Shown piece by piece: positions 28,504 to 37,500 of a DNA stretch of 64,000 nt. Under the pieces are notes generated by a model. The model was given only the letters and a program-made list of their open reading frames with translations. It was not told the DNA's origin and ran no database searches. The translations under genes were made by a program, and so were the position numbers. Origin of the DNA: Luteimonas sp. (GTDB taxonomy: Bacteria > Pseudomonadota > Gammaproteobacteria > Xanthomonadales > Xanthomonadaceae); assembly GCA_024707405.1 (NCBI GenBank), contig JANPZU010000008.1:665470-729469 (forward strand), given 5' to 3'. Each line of letters starts with the position of its first letter. Position 1 is the first letter of the stretch.

Positions 28504-29169
28504 ATGACCTTCCCGTTCCGCGCCGTGCTGTTCGATCTCGATGGCACCCTGATCGACAGTGCCAGCGGCATTGCCGAAGCGGTCAACCGCACCTTGCAGG
28601 CGTTAGGCCATGCCCGCGCGGACGAGGCGACGGTGCGTTCCTGGATCGGCGATGGTGCACGCCTGTTGCTGCAGCGTGCGCTGGCGCATGCCGGTGCGAG
28701 CGTGGGGGACGGCGAAGCATTCGACGCGATCTACGTGCAGCTGATGCACCACTACGGCGATTCGCTGCCGTTGCAGGCGCGTGCTTATCCCGGTGCTGCA
28801 GAGACGATGCGTGCCCTGCGCGGCGTGGGCGTCAAGGTCGCGCTATGTACCAACAAGCCCGAGCGTTTCATCGCGCCGCTGCTCGATGCGCTGGACTGGC
28901 ACGGGATGTTCGATGCCATCATCGGTGGCGACACGCTGGCTGAGCGCAAGCCTGATCCCGAACCATTGCTGCACATCGTGCGTGGCTTCGGACTGGACGT
29001 GCACGAATGCCTGATGGTGGGCGATTCCCACACTGATGCCGACGCCGCACACGCGGCAGGCATGCCGCTGGCGCTGGTGGACTATGGCTACCGGCGCGGT
29101 TACGACCTTCACGGCGCCGGTGCGCGCCATGTCGTTGGCGATTTGCGCCTGCTTTTGCAAACGCCATGA
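28504..29169 (+). CDS. gph: Phosphoglycolate phosphatase (HAD family)
   Basis: This 221-residue hydrolase removes phosphate from 2-phosphoglycolate, a product of repair of oxidatively cut DNA ends. HAD motifs are visible: motif I VLFDLDGTLIDS with the nucleophilic Asp, motif II ALCTNKPE, motif III Lys in GDTLAERKPDPEPLL and motif IV MVGDSHTDADAA. The alpha-helical cap begins GIAEAVNRTLQALGH. ATG at 28504 is preferred over an upstream TTG. Position after dinB fits a DNA-damage theme but may be chance. Confidence 0.9.
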   Translation: MTFPFRAVLFDLDGTLIDSASGIAEAVNRTLQALGHARADEATVRSWIGDGARLLLQRALAHAGASVGDGEAFDAIYVQLMHHYGDSLPLQARAYPGAAETMRALRGVGVKVALCTNKPERFIAPLLDALDWHGMFDAIIGGDTLAERKPDPEPLLHIVRGFGLDVHECLMVGDSHTDADAAHAAGMPLALVDYGYRRGYDLHGAGARHVVGDLRLLLQTP

Positions 29170-29173
29170 CGCG

Positions 29174-29201
29174 ACGGGCGACGGCATGCACCGCCGCCCG
29201 T
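29174..29201. terminator. Hairpin between converging gph and btuB
   Basis: An 11-bp stem (ACGGGCGACGG / CCGCCGCCCGT, one mismatch) with a 6-base loop fills the 42-base gap between the two stops. It probably serves both genes. Confidence 0.55.
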
Positions 29202-29211
29202 GCGTGATCGT

Positions 29212-31065
29212 TCAGCGCGGACGGTAACGCAGCGAGAGCTGGTATTCGCGGCCGGGCTGGTAGTACCAGGCCACGGTTTCATAGTCGCGGTCGAATACGT
29301 TGCTGGCGCGCGCCAGCAGGCTCCAGTCCTTGTGGAAGGCGTATTCCAGGCGAAGGTCGGTGGTGGCGTATCCGCCCAGTCGCACCGTGTTGGCGGCGTT
29401 GTCGAAACGGCCGCCCGCACCCTGCACGGTGATGCCCGCGCTGACCGGGCCGAACGTGCGGTCGATGTCGATGCGGCCGGTGTTGCGCGCGCGCCGCGCC
29501 AGCAGGTTGCCGTCGTTGAAGCTGCCGCTGCGGTCGCGTGGATCCGTGTGGCTGAGCTGGGTCGACAAGTCGAAGCCCGCGAACGAGGTGTCGAAGGTGA
29601 ACTCGGCGCCGCGGATGCGTGCTTCGTCGATGTTCTCGCCCACGCCCTGCCAGGTCGGCGGTGCGTAGGTGAACACGATCAGGTTGTCGATGCGGCTTTC
29701 GTAGACGTTGAACGACCAGTTCCAGCCATCGGCGACCTGCGACAGGCCGAGGTTGAGGCTGCGCGATTCCTCGGGCTGCAGCCACGGGCTTTCGGAGCCG
29801 GGATAGTAGAGGTCGTTGAACGTCGGCGCCTTGAAGCCGGTGCCTGCGCTGGCGGTGACGCGCAGTCCCTTGCCCAGCGACATGCCCCAGCCAAGGCTGC
29901 CGGTGGCGTGGTTGCCGTACTGCTCGTTGTCGTCGTTGCGCACGCTGGCCTGGAAACGATGCGCGCCGACGCTGCCGTCGTAGGCGAGGAACACGCCGGT
30001 GTTGTCGCGGTCGGCGACCGAGTACGTGGTGGTGCTGTCGACGCGGTCGTTGGCGTAGTCCGCGCCGGCGCTCAGTACGTGCGCGTCGGCCAGTTTGATG
30101 TCGGCCTGCAGCGAGGCGCTGTCGCGGCGTGTGTGGAACGCGCTCATGAACAGGTCGCCCTGGTAGTCGTCGGACTGGTCCTTGCTGCGTCCCAGCGCGG
30201 CGGTCAGCGCAAGGCGGCCGGTGGCAGGCGCATAACGCAGCTTGGTGCCCATGACCTGCTGCAGGGTCTCGGAACGATTGGTCCACGAACCATCGAATTC
30301 GTTCTCGCCGGCGGCATCGAGGAAATTGCCTTCGAGGCTCAGCACATCGGTGATCCGGAAGCCGCCGCGCAGGCTCAGCGAGACGTTGCGGTAGCCGTCG
30401 TCGTCGGGCTCGTCGGTGAAGCAGCCGGTGAACAGCGTGCCGGAACCGCGGCAGGCATTGATGCCGTCGGTGCTGGAATAACCGCCGTGTGCGCCGATCC
30501 AGCCGCGCTCGCCGCGATGGTCGAAGCCGGCGCTGATGTCGCGGCTGTTGTTGCTGCCGCCGCCGATGCTCAGCTGCGGACGGAAGCCGTCTCCGCTGCC
30601 GCCGCGGGTGAAGATCTGGATCACGCCGCCGATCGCTTCCGATCCGTACAGGCTCGAACGCGGGCCGCGGATGATCTCGATGCGCTCGATCTGCGACAGC
30701 GGCAGATCCTGGATGGCCGGCATGCCGGCGGTGGCCGAATTGATCTTGATGCCATCGACCAGCACCAACACGTGGTCGGACTCGGCGCCACGCAGGTACA
30801 GGCTGCTGAGCTTGCCGCGGCCACCGGTGTTGCCGACGTCGATGCCGGCGCGGCCACGCAGCAACTGGATCAGGCCCAGCGCCTGGCTGCGCTCGATTTC
30901 GGCGCGGTCGATGACCTGCGCGGGGACGATGCTGTCGGCGAGCGCGATTTCCGTGCGCGTGCCCGTGACCACGACCTGGTCGAGGTCGGTGGCGACGAAG
31001 GATTCGGCCGATGCGGCGAAGGGGGACAACAATGCGGCCGTGATGGCCAGGGACAGGCGTGACAT
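29212..31065 (-). CDS. btuB: TonB-dependent vitamin B12 receptor
   Basis: This 617-residue outer-membrane receptor is close to E. coli BtuB in length (614). The start at 31065 gives a signal peptide MSRLSLAITAALLSPFAASA, followed by a TonB box-like LDQVVVTGTR. The plug domain contains LLRGRAGIDVGNTGGRG, YLRGAESDHVLVLVDGIKI and ERIEIIRGPRSSLYGSEAIG. The barrel includes GTGFKAPTFNDLYYPG and ends in LSLRYRPR. BtuB assignment rests on this BtuB-like plug and on the cobalamin riboswitch directly upstream. An inner-membrane BtuCD is not in the window. Confidence 0.92.
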   Translation of the reverse strand: MSRLSLAITAALLSPFAASAESFVATDLDQVVVTGTRTEIALADSIVPAQVIDRAEIERSQALGLIQLLRGRAGIDVGNTGGRGKLSSLYLRGAESDHVLVLVDGIKINSATAGMPAIQDLPLSQIERIEIIRGPRSSLYGSEAIGGVIQIFTRGGSGDGFRPQLSIGGGSNNSRDISAGFDHRGERGWIGAHGGYSSTDGINACRGSGTLFTGCFTDEPDDDGYRNVSLSLRGGFRITDVLSLEGNFLDAAGENEFDGSWTNRSETLQQVMGTKLRYAPATGRLALTAALGRSKDQSDDYQGDLFMSAFHTRRDSASLQADIKLADAHVLSAGADYANDRVDSTTTYSVADRDNTGVFLAYDGSVGAHRFQASVRNDDNEQYGNHATGSLGWGMSLGKGLRVTASAGTGFKAPTFNDLYYPGSESPWLQPEESRSLNLGLSQVADGWNWSFNVYESRIDNLIVFTYAPPTWQGVGENIDEARIRGAEFTFDTSFAGFDLSTQLSHTDPRDRSGSFNDGNLLARRARNTGRIDIDRTFGPVSAGITVQGAGGRFDNAANTVRLGGYATTDLRLEYAFHKDWSLLARASNVFDRDYETVAWYYQPGREYQLSLRYRPR

Positions 31066-31189
31066 GTTCGATCTTCTCCGTCGCGTGCACCCGCGCACGC
31101 GGAAGTTGCGGGAGGCCGCGACGGGAAGGAGGGGGCTGCGTGGCCGCACGGGACGCCGGCATCGCCGCCGCGACGCCCTCCGCATCGCA

Positions 31190-31391
31190 ACCAGTGGACT
31201 CCGTGGCCGGTCTCCGGACTTGCGAGCGAAGTGCACGCATTGCGTGCAGCCTCGACCTTCGCGCCTTCCCGTGCAGGTGCACAGTGGCGGTTGCGTCGGT
31301 CGTTCTCGCTTACCGTTGCGGGGGCAGTGCCGGAATGGCTGCGTTGCGAGCTGCAACGCCGGCGTCACCGGCTTCCCGTTTCAGCCCTTGG
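31190..31391 (-). promoter_or_regulatory. Cobalamin riboswitch upstream of btuB
   Basis: Read on the minus strand the classic blocks appear in order: CGGGAAGCCGGTG, CACTGCCCCCGCAACGGTAA, CGCCACTGTG, CACGGGAAGGCG and CAAGTCCGGAGACCGGCCAC. This is a near-textbook AdoCbl aptamer, about 125 bases upstream of the btuB start. A possible -10 box TACAAT lies just upstream at 31431-31426. Bound cobalamin would lower BtuB synthesis. Confidence 0.95.
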
Positions 31392-31454
31392 ACGAGAGTC
31401 CGCGGGCCACCTCGAAGCAGGCGCGATTGTAGCAGGCGTGCCCGCCCTGCCGGA

Positions 31455-31841
31455 TCAGTCGTGGTCGCCGCCCGAGCCGCCGCCGGGCTCGTCGAGGAAG
31501 CCGAACGAAGGGGCTGAAGACTCTTCCTGCACCTGGGTGTGGGTCACCGGCGCAGCCGCCGGGCGACCGCGCGGCGGCGGCAGCAGGGCGATGGCGGCTT
31601 CGGCGGCGCTGACCAGCTCCGCGCGGCGCGCCTCGGGCACTTCCTGCCAGTGGCAATCCTGCAGCGCGCCTTCCAGTGCGTAGAGCATGTTGAGGCTGGG
31701 CTTGAAGCCGGCGCGCTTGACGCGCATGAAGGCATCGACCGGGCCGGCCGCTTCAAGGTCTTCGCGCGTGCGCAGGCCGACCTGGCGGAGCCATGCTGCG
31801 GATTTCGGGCCGATGTTGCGCAGCTTGAGTGGGGCGTTCAT
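31455..31841 (-). CDS. TfoX C-terminal domain / helix-hairpin-helix protein
   Basis: This 128-residue protein has an N-terminal domain (LRNIGPKSAAWLRQVGLRTR, then EDLEAAGPVDAFMRVKRAGFKPSLNMLYALEGALQD in parts) matching the TfoX/Sxy C-terminal fold. That fold uses GPKS and GLRT-type helix-hairpin-helix turns. The stand-alone domain lacks the N-terminal half of true TfoX, so a role in competence is uncertain. The C-terminus is a Pro/Gly/Asp tail ending GGGSGGDHD. The ATG overlaps the msrC stop by four bases, so the two are cotranslated. Confidence 0.8.
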   Translation of the reverse strand: MNAPLKLRNIGPKSAAWLRQVGLRTREDLEAAGPVDAFMRVKRAGFKPSLNMLYALEGALQDCHWQEVPEARRAELVSAAEAAIALLPPPRGRPAAAPVTHTQVQEESSAPSFGFLDEPGGGSGGDHD

Positions 31842-32320
31842 GGCAGCGCCTCGACGTAGATTGCAGCGATGGTTTCGATCCCCTGTTGATCGATAACGTC
31901 GAAACGCGCCGGATCCGGACTGTCGAGATCCAGCACGCCGACCAGTCGACCGTCCTTGACCAGTGGCACCACCAGTTCCGAGCGCGAAGCCGCATCGCAG
32001 GCGATGTGCCCCGGGAAGGCATGCACGTCGTCGACGCGCTGGGTCTGCAGCGTGCGTCCGGCGGCGCCGCACACGCCCTTGTCGAGCGGAATGCGCACGC
32101 AGGCCGGCAGGCCCTGGAACGGGCCGACCACCAGCTCGTTGCCGTCGTGGAAATAGAATCCGGCCCAGTTGAGCGAAGGCAGTGCGTGGTAGAGCAGCGC
32201 CGACAGGTTGGCGGCATTGGCGATGCGGTCGGTCTCGCCGTGCAACAGTGCGCGCGCCTGCGCGGCGAGTTGTGCGTACTGTTGGGGCTTGTCGCCGCTT
32301 AGACTGGTGGCAGTGAACAT
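31838..32320 (-). CDS. msrC: Free methionine-(R)-sulfoxide reductase (GAF domain)
   Basis: This 160-residue GAF-domain enzyme reduces free methionine-R-sulfoxide. The three redox cysteines of the family are present: Cys74 and Cys84 in LPACVRIPLDKGVCGAA and Cys108 in GHIACDAASRSELVVPL. The segment SLNWAGFYFHDGNELVVGPF is also typical. Cys108 is expected to attack the sulfoxide, and the others resolve the disulfide. The start at 32320 leaves about 40 bases to the divergent membrane-protein operon. It is coupled to a TfoX-like gene downstream. Confidence 0.92.
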   Translation of the reverse strand: MFTATSLSGDKPQQYAQLAAQARALLHGETDRIANAANLSALLYHALPSLNWAGFYFHDGNELVVGPFQGLPACVRIPLDKGVCGAAGRTLQTQRVDDVHAFPGHIACDAASRSELVVPLVKDGRLVGVLDLDSPDPARFDVIDQQGIETIAAIYVEALP

Positions 32321-32361
32321 GGCCGGAGTGTAGCAGCGCCGGTCCGAGCGACGGAGGAACC

Positions 32362-33144
32362 ATGCCCGCCAACGACCAGGTCATCCGGGATGCCGCTGGC
32401 TTCCGCCTGCGCGGCGCGCAGGTGACGCGGCTGGAAACCTTCGTCGATGCCGCGTTCGCGTTTTCGCTGACGTTGCTGGTGATCTTCACCAACGACCTGC
32501 CGCAGACCGCGGAGGAATTGCGCGAAGCGCTCAAGCGCGTGCCGACCTTCGTCGCCTGCTTCGCGGTGTTGATGATGTTCTGGGCCGCGCACAATCGCTG
32601 GAGCCGGCGCTTCGGGCTGGAAGACGCTAAATCGACCCTGCTCAGCCTGGCGCTGGTGCTGGTGGTGATGGTGTACGTGTATCCGCTGCGGATGGTGACC
32701 TCGAGCTTCCTGTCGCTGGTGACCGGCGGCTGGCTGCCCAACGAACTCGGGTTCTCGCAGTCCGACGTGATGCGCGACCTGCAGACGGCATTCATCGTCT
32801 ACAGCCTCGGCTTCGGATTGCTCGCGTGGACGCTGTGGCGGCTCAACGCGCATGCGCTTCGGCATGCCGATGCGATCGGGCTGGATGGAAACGAGCGGCA
32901 CCAGTTGCAGACCGAGATCGGCGTGCAGGCGATCATGGTGGTGGTGTCGCTGGTCGCACTGGCGATGGCGCTGGCGTTGTACTGGTTCGACCCGAGGATG
33001 CCGGGGATGATGCGCCTGTTCGGCGGGCTGCCGATGTGGTGCTATGCCACGCTGGGATTCTGGATGCCGTGGTACCACTGGCGCCGCGAACGTGCGCGGT
33101 TGCAGCAATTGCGCGATGAAGCGGACGCGGGAGGTGCGGCGTGA
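32362..33144 (+). CDS. TMEM175-like (DUF1211) membrane protein 1
   Basis: This 260-residue protein has about six hydrophobic segments (about 29-45, 60-78, 88-108, 145-163, 192-212, 225-245). The first contains VTRLETFVDAAFAFSLTLLV, close to the TMEM175 signature R..FSDGVFAIA.TLLV that lines the potassium pore in the bacterial homologues. Here the conserved Ser of the FSD motif is Val (FVD). The TMEM175 label is by this motif and topology. It is first of three overlapping genes; the GTG of the next overlaps its stop (GTGA). Confidence 0.68.
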   Translation: MPANDQVIRDAAGFRLRGAQVTRLETFVDAAFAFSLTLLVIFTNDLPQTAEELREALKRVPTFVACFAVLMMFWAAHNRWSRRFGLEDAKSTLLSLALVLVVMVYVYPLRMVTSSFLSLVTGGWLPNELGFSQSDVMRDLQTAFIVYSLGFGLLAWTLWRLNAHALRHADAIGLDGNERHQLQTEIGVQAIMVVVSLVALAMALALYWFDPRMPGMMRLFGGLPMWCYATLGFWMPWYHWRRERARLQQLRDEADAGGAA

Positions 33145-33839
33145 TCGGCCCGTTGGAGCGCGGCGACAAGGCCACGCGCATCGAGGCGTTCGTCGATGCC
33201 GCTTTCGCGTTCGCGTTGACCTTGCTGGTGATCGCCGGCGACCGCGTGCCGACCAGCGTGGATGAGCTCATCCATGCACTGAAGAGTTTGCCGGCCTATG
33301 CGCTGGGCTTCCTGCTGATGCTCAAGTTCTGGACGGCACACGTGGCGTGGAGCCGCAACTACGGGCTGGACGATGCGCCGACGCGGCGGCTCAGCCTGCT
33401 GCTGGTGTTCCTGGTGCTGGTGTTCGTGTACCCGATGAAGATGGTGTTCCTGGCGCTGTGCTCGGCGCTGACCTCCGGGTGGCTGCCGGCGAACTTCGAG
33501 ATCACCGGGCTGGATCAGATCCCGGTGCTGTTCATCGTGTTCGGGTGTGCGTTCGGTTCGCTGGCGCTGGTGATGTGGTGCCTGTACCTACACGCCTGGC
33601 GCAGCCGCGACGCGATCGGACTGGACGCGCGCGAGTGCATCGACACGCGGATGAAACTCTGGTCGTGGGGCATGGTGCCGGCGGTTGCCATCGTGTCCAT
33701 CGTTTCGGCGTTGTTGATCCCGGCGACGCCCGAGGTCGGTTGGTGGCTGGGCTTCCCGGGCTTCCTGTACATCGTCCTCAACATCGCCACGCCGTTGATC
33801 AACGCGCATTCGCGCCGCCTGCAGGCACGCGTGGCATGA
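33141..33839 (+). CDS. TMEM175-like (DUF1211) membrane protein 2
   Basis: This 232-residue paralogue of the preceding gene starts at a GTG whose last bases overlap that gene's stop. The same first-helix motif is present (TRIEAFVDAAFAFALTLLVI), again FVD instead of FSD. Both proteins share FWxAHxxWSRxxGLxDA and a VYPxxMVxxxxxSxxTxGWLPxxxxxxxxD pattern after helix 3. The two are similar in length and layout but clearly diverged, which suggests a hetero-oligomer. The stop overlaps the bioD ATG (ATGA). Confidence 0.68.
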   Translation: MIGPLERGDKATRIEAFVDAAFAFALTLLVIAGDRVPTSVDELIHALKSLPAYALGFLLMLKFWTAHVAWSRNYGLDDAPTRRLSLLLVFLVLVFVYPMKMVFLALCSALTSGWLPANFEITGLDQIPVLFIVFGCAFGSLALVMWCLYLHAWRSRDAIGLDARECIDTRMKLWSWGMVPAVAIVSIVSALLIPATPEVGWWLGFPGFLYIVLNIATPLINAHSRRLQARVA

Positions 33840-34510
33840 ACCAGCACTGGTTCGTCACCGGTACCGACACCGGCATCGGCAAGACCTTCGCGTCCACCGC
33901 GTTGCTGCATGCGTTGCGGGCACGGGGATTGCGTGCGGTCGGCATGAAGCCCGTGGCCAGCGGTTGCGACTCGACGCCAGCGGGCTGGCGCAACGAGGAT
34001 GCATTGGCCTTGCAGGCGGCAAGCGAGCCGCGACCCGCATACGGGGACGTGAATCCGTTCGCGCTGCCCGCGGCGACTGCGCCCCAGCTTGCCGCGCGCG
34101 AAGCCGGCGTGGTGGTGTCGCTGCCACCGCTGCTGTCTGCGCATGCACGGCTTGCGGCCAATGCCGACGTGACCGTGGTCGAAGGCGTCGGCGGCTGGGC
34201 TGCGCCACTGGCGGACGGCCTCGACCAGTGCGAACTGGTGCGCGCGCTCGATGCGTCGGTGGTGCTGGTCGTCGGGCTGCGACTCGGCTGCCTCAGCCAT
34301 GCACGGCTGACGACGCGTGCCATCGAGGCCGATGGCTGCCGGCTGGTGGGGTGGATCGGCAATCGCGTCGATCCGGCGTTCGATCGCCTCGACGACTACC
34401 TCGACCTGTTGCGCGATGCGTTGCCCGTGCCGTGCCTGGGCGTGCTGCCGCACGATCCGCGCGGCGATGCCGTCGCGGCGTCGCGATCCTTGCGCCTGCC
34501 AGGCGCATGA
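33836..34510 (+). CDS. bioD: Dethiobiotin synthetase
   Basis: This 224-residue enzyme of biotin synthesis closes the ureido ring of 7,8-diaminopelargonate with CO2 and ATP. The P-loop is in VTGTDTGIGKTFAS, and KPVASGC contains the conserved Lys. EGVGGWAAPLADG is the variant of the usual EGAGGxxxP loop. Length equals E. coli BioD (225) within one residue. ATG at 33836 overlaps the preceding stop. In Xanthomonadaceae bioD is often away from bioABF; here it is the last gene behind two membrane proteins. A bidirectional terminator follows. Confidence 0.92.
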   Translation: MNQHWFVTGTDTGIGKTFASTALLHALRARGLRAVGMKPVASGCDSTPAGWRNEDALALQAASEPRPAYGDVNPFALPAATAPQLAAREAGVVVSLPPLLSAHARLAANADVTVVEGVGGWAAPLADGLDQCELVRALDASVVLVVGLRLGCLSHARLTTRAIEADGCRLVGWIGNRVDPAFDRLDDYLDLLRDALPVPCLGVLPHDPRGDAVAASRSLRLPGA

Positions 34511-34511
34511 A

Positions 34512-34541
34512 AAAACGACGGCGGTTGCCCGCCGTCGTTTT
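34512..34541. terminator. Bidirectional terminator between bioD and RND gene
   Basis: AAAACGACGGCGG and CCGCCGTCGTTTT pair perfectly (13 bp) around a 4-base loop. The A run on one side and T run on the other make it a terminator in both directions. It sits between the converging stops of bioD and the RND gene. Confidence 0.85.
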
Positions 34542-34562
34542 CGTCCAAGGCATCGCGCGTGG

Positions 34563-37500
34563 TCAGCCGTGTTGCGGTGCGTGCCCGCCTTCGGCATCCA
34601 GTCGCGCGCTGGCCGCTTCGACATCACGGTCGTGCGAGTGGTCGCGGGCCAGCAGCATGTAGAACGCCGGCAGCACGAACAGCGTGAACGCGGTGCCGAT
34701 GGTCATGCCCGCGGCGATCACCACGCCCATCGAGAAGCGCGCGGCGGCGCCGGGGCCGCTGGCGATCAGCAACGGCACCATCGCGAACACCAGCGCGGCG
34801 GTGGTCATCAGCACCGGGCGCAGGCGGATGCCCGATGCCTGTTCGATGGCCTCGCGCTTGGACAGTCCTTCCTCGCGCTGCAGCTTGTTGGCGAATTCCA
34901 CGATCAGGATGCCGTGCTTGGAGATCACGCCCACCAGCGTCACCAGGCCGACCTGGGTGTAGATGTTGATGCTCATCCCGGGGAAGGCCTCGATCCCCAT
35001 GAACTGCAGGATGCCGCTGAGCAACCCGAGCAGGTTCAACACCAACAACGCACCGCTGATCGCCATCGGCACCGTGACCAGCATGATCAAGGCGTCGCGG
35101 AAGCTCTCGAACTGCGCCGACAGCACCAGGAAGATGATGATCAGTGCGAACAGCAGCGTGACCAGCATGGTCGCGCCTTCCTGCTTGAATTGCCGCGACT
35201 CGCCGGCGTAGTCGACGCTGTAGCCCTGCGGCAGCACTTCGGTGGCGATCTGGTCGAGCACCGCCAGCGCCTCGCCCTTGGTCACGCCGGGCCGCGGCGC
35301 GAAGGTGATGCCGACCGCGTTGAGCTGCTGGAAGCGCTTGAGCGTCTGTGGCTGCGTGCTTTCCTGCAGGGTGACGATGGTCGATAGCGGGATCAGCTCG
35401 CCGTTGCGGGTGCGGGTGTAGTAGTTCTCCAGCTGCTGCGCGTTGAGGCGGTCGCTGCGCTGCACCTGCGGGATCACGCGGTACGAGCGGTTCTGCATCG
35501 CGAAGCGGTTGGTGTAGCCGCCGGCGAGCATCGCCGCCATGTCCGCCGACAGCGTGCGCATGTCGATGCCCAGCATCGCCGCCTTGTCACGGTCGATCTG
35601 CACCTCGATGCGAGGCTTGTCGATCTTCAGGTCCTTGTCGAGGAAGATGAAGCGCTTGCTGGCGTGCGCGCGTGCCACCACCTCGTCGGCCAGCTCGGCT
35701 AGTTGTTCCAGGCTGCCGACGCCGCCGATCAGGAACTCGCCGCCGCCATCGCCGCCGGCCGTCGGCAGCGACGGCGGGATCATGGCGAAGATGTTCAGGC
35801 CGGTGATCTCCGACAGTTGTGGTTGCAGCGCCTGTTGCAGGATCTGGTTGGTCGAGCGGTCGCGTTCGCTCCAGGGCTTCATCACGAAGCCGCCCATCGC
35901 GCTGTTGCTGCCGCCCATGCCGCCGAAGCCGCCGTTGAACAGGAAGAAGTTGTCGACCTCCGGGATCTCGCCGACGATCTGGGTCATCTCGTCGGTGTAA
36001 CGCTCCACGTAGTCGAGCGTGGAGTAGGCGTCGGCGGTGCCGATCATGAACACGAAGCCCTCGTCTTCCAGTGGTGCCGGTTCCTTCGGCGCACTGATGT
36101 AGAGGAAGGCGCAGGAGACGAAGATGATCGCGCCGAACGCCACGATCACCGACTTGGTCTCCAGCGCACCATGCAGCCTGCGCTGGTACCAGTGGTGCAG
36201 CTTGTCGAAGCGCTGGTCGAGCCAGGCTTCCAGCCGGCCCTTGCTGCCTTCGGCATGGGCCTTGAGGATCTTCGAGCACAGCATCGGCGTGAGCGTGAGT
36301 GCGACGACGCCCGACAGCAGCACCGCGCCGGCCAGCGTGAACGCGAACTCGGTGAACAGGATGCCGGTCAGGCCGCCCTGGAAACCGATCGGCAGGTACA
36401 CCGCGATCAGCGTGGTGGTCATCGCCACCACCGGCCACGCCAGTTCGCGCGCGCCCTTGAGCGCGGCATCGTGCGGCGTCATGCCTTCCTCGATGTGGCG
36501 GTGGATGTTCTCCAGCACGATGATCGCGTCGTCCACCACGATGCCGATGGCGAGCACCATCGCCAGCAGCGTCAGCAGGTTGATGGTGAAGCCCATCAGC
36601 AGCATCAGGAACAGCGCGCCGATGAGCGACAGCGGCACCGCCACCGCCGGGATCAGCACGCTGCGCAGGCTGCCCAGGAACAGGAAGATCACCACGATCA
36701 CGATGACCACGGCCTCGATGATCGTGCGCACCACCTCGTTGATCGCGTCCTGGATCGACTCGGTGCTGTCGTACGGGATCGTCGCCACGATGCCTTCGGG
36801 CAACTGCGGCACGATCTCGTCGTCCCAGATCGCGCGCACGTCGCGGATCACGTCCAGCGAGTTGGCGTCGGGCGAGACGAAGATGCCCATGAACGTCGCC
36901 GCGTCGCCGTTGATGCGCACGGACGAACCGTAGTTCTCCGAACCCAACTCCACGTCGGCGATGTCGCCCAGGCGAACGATGGCGCCGCCTTCCTCGCGCA
37001 CCACCAACTGGCGGAATTCGTCGGGCGTGCGCAGGTCGGTGCGCGCGGTCAGGTCGATGGCGACCATCTGTCCCTTGGTCGAACCCAGCGCCGACAGCAC
37101 GTTGTTGGACTGCAGCGCCAGGTGCACGTCGCTGGCGGTGACGCCGAGCGCGGTCATGCGATCGGGTTTCAGCCATACGCGCATCGCGAATGCGCCCGAG
37201 CCCATCACGTCCGCGCGCTGCACGCCGGGGATGGTCGCGATCTTCGGCTCGACCACGCGCACCAGGTAATCGGTGATCTGGTTGTCGGTCAGCAGTTCGC
37301 TGGCGAACGACACGTACATCGCCGCGATCTGCTGGCCCTGCTGCAGGTCGATCACCGGATCCTCGGATTCGGTGGGCAGTTCGCCGCGCAGCTTGTTGAC
37401 CTTGGCTGCGATCTGGGTCAGCGCTTCGTTCGGGTCGTGGTCGAGGCGGATGTAGGCCTGGATCACGCTCACGCCGGCGGAACTGGACGAGGTGATGTAG

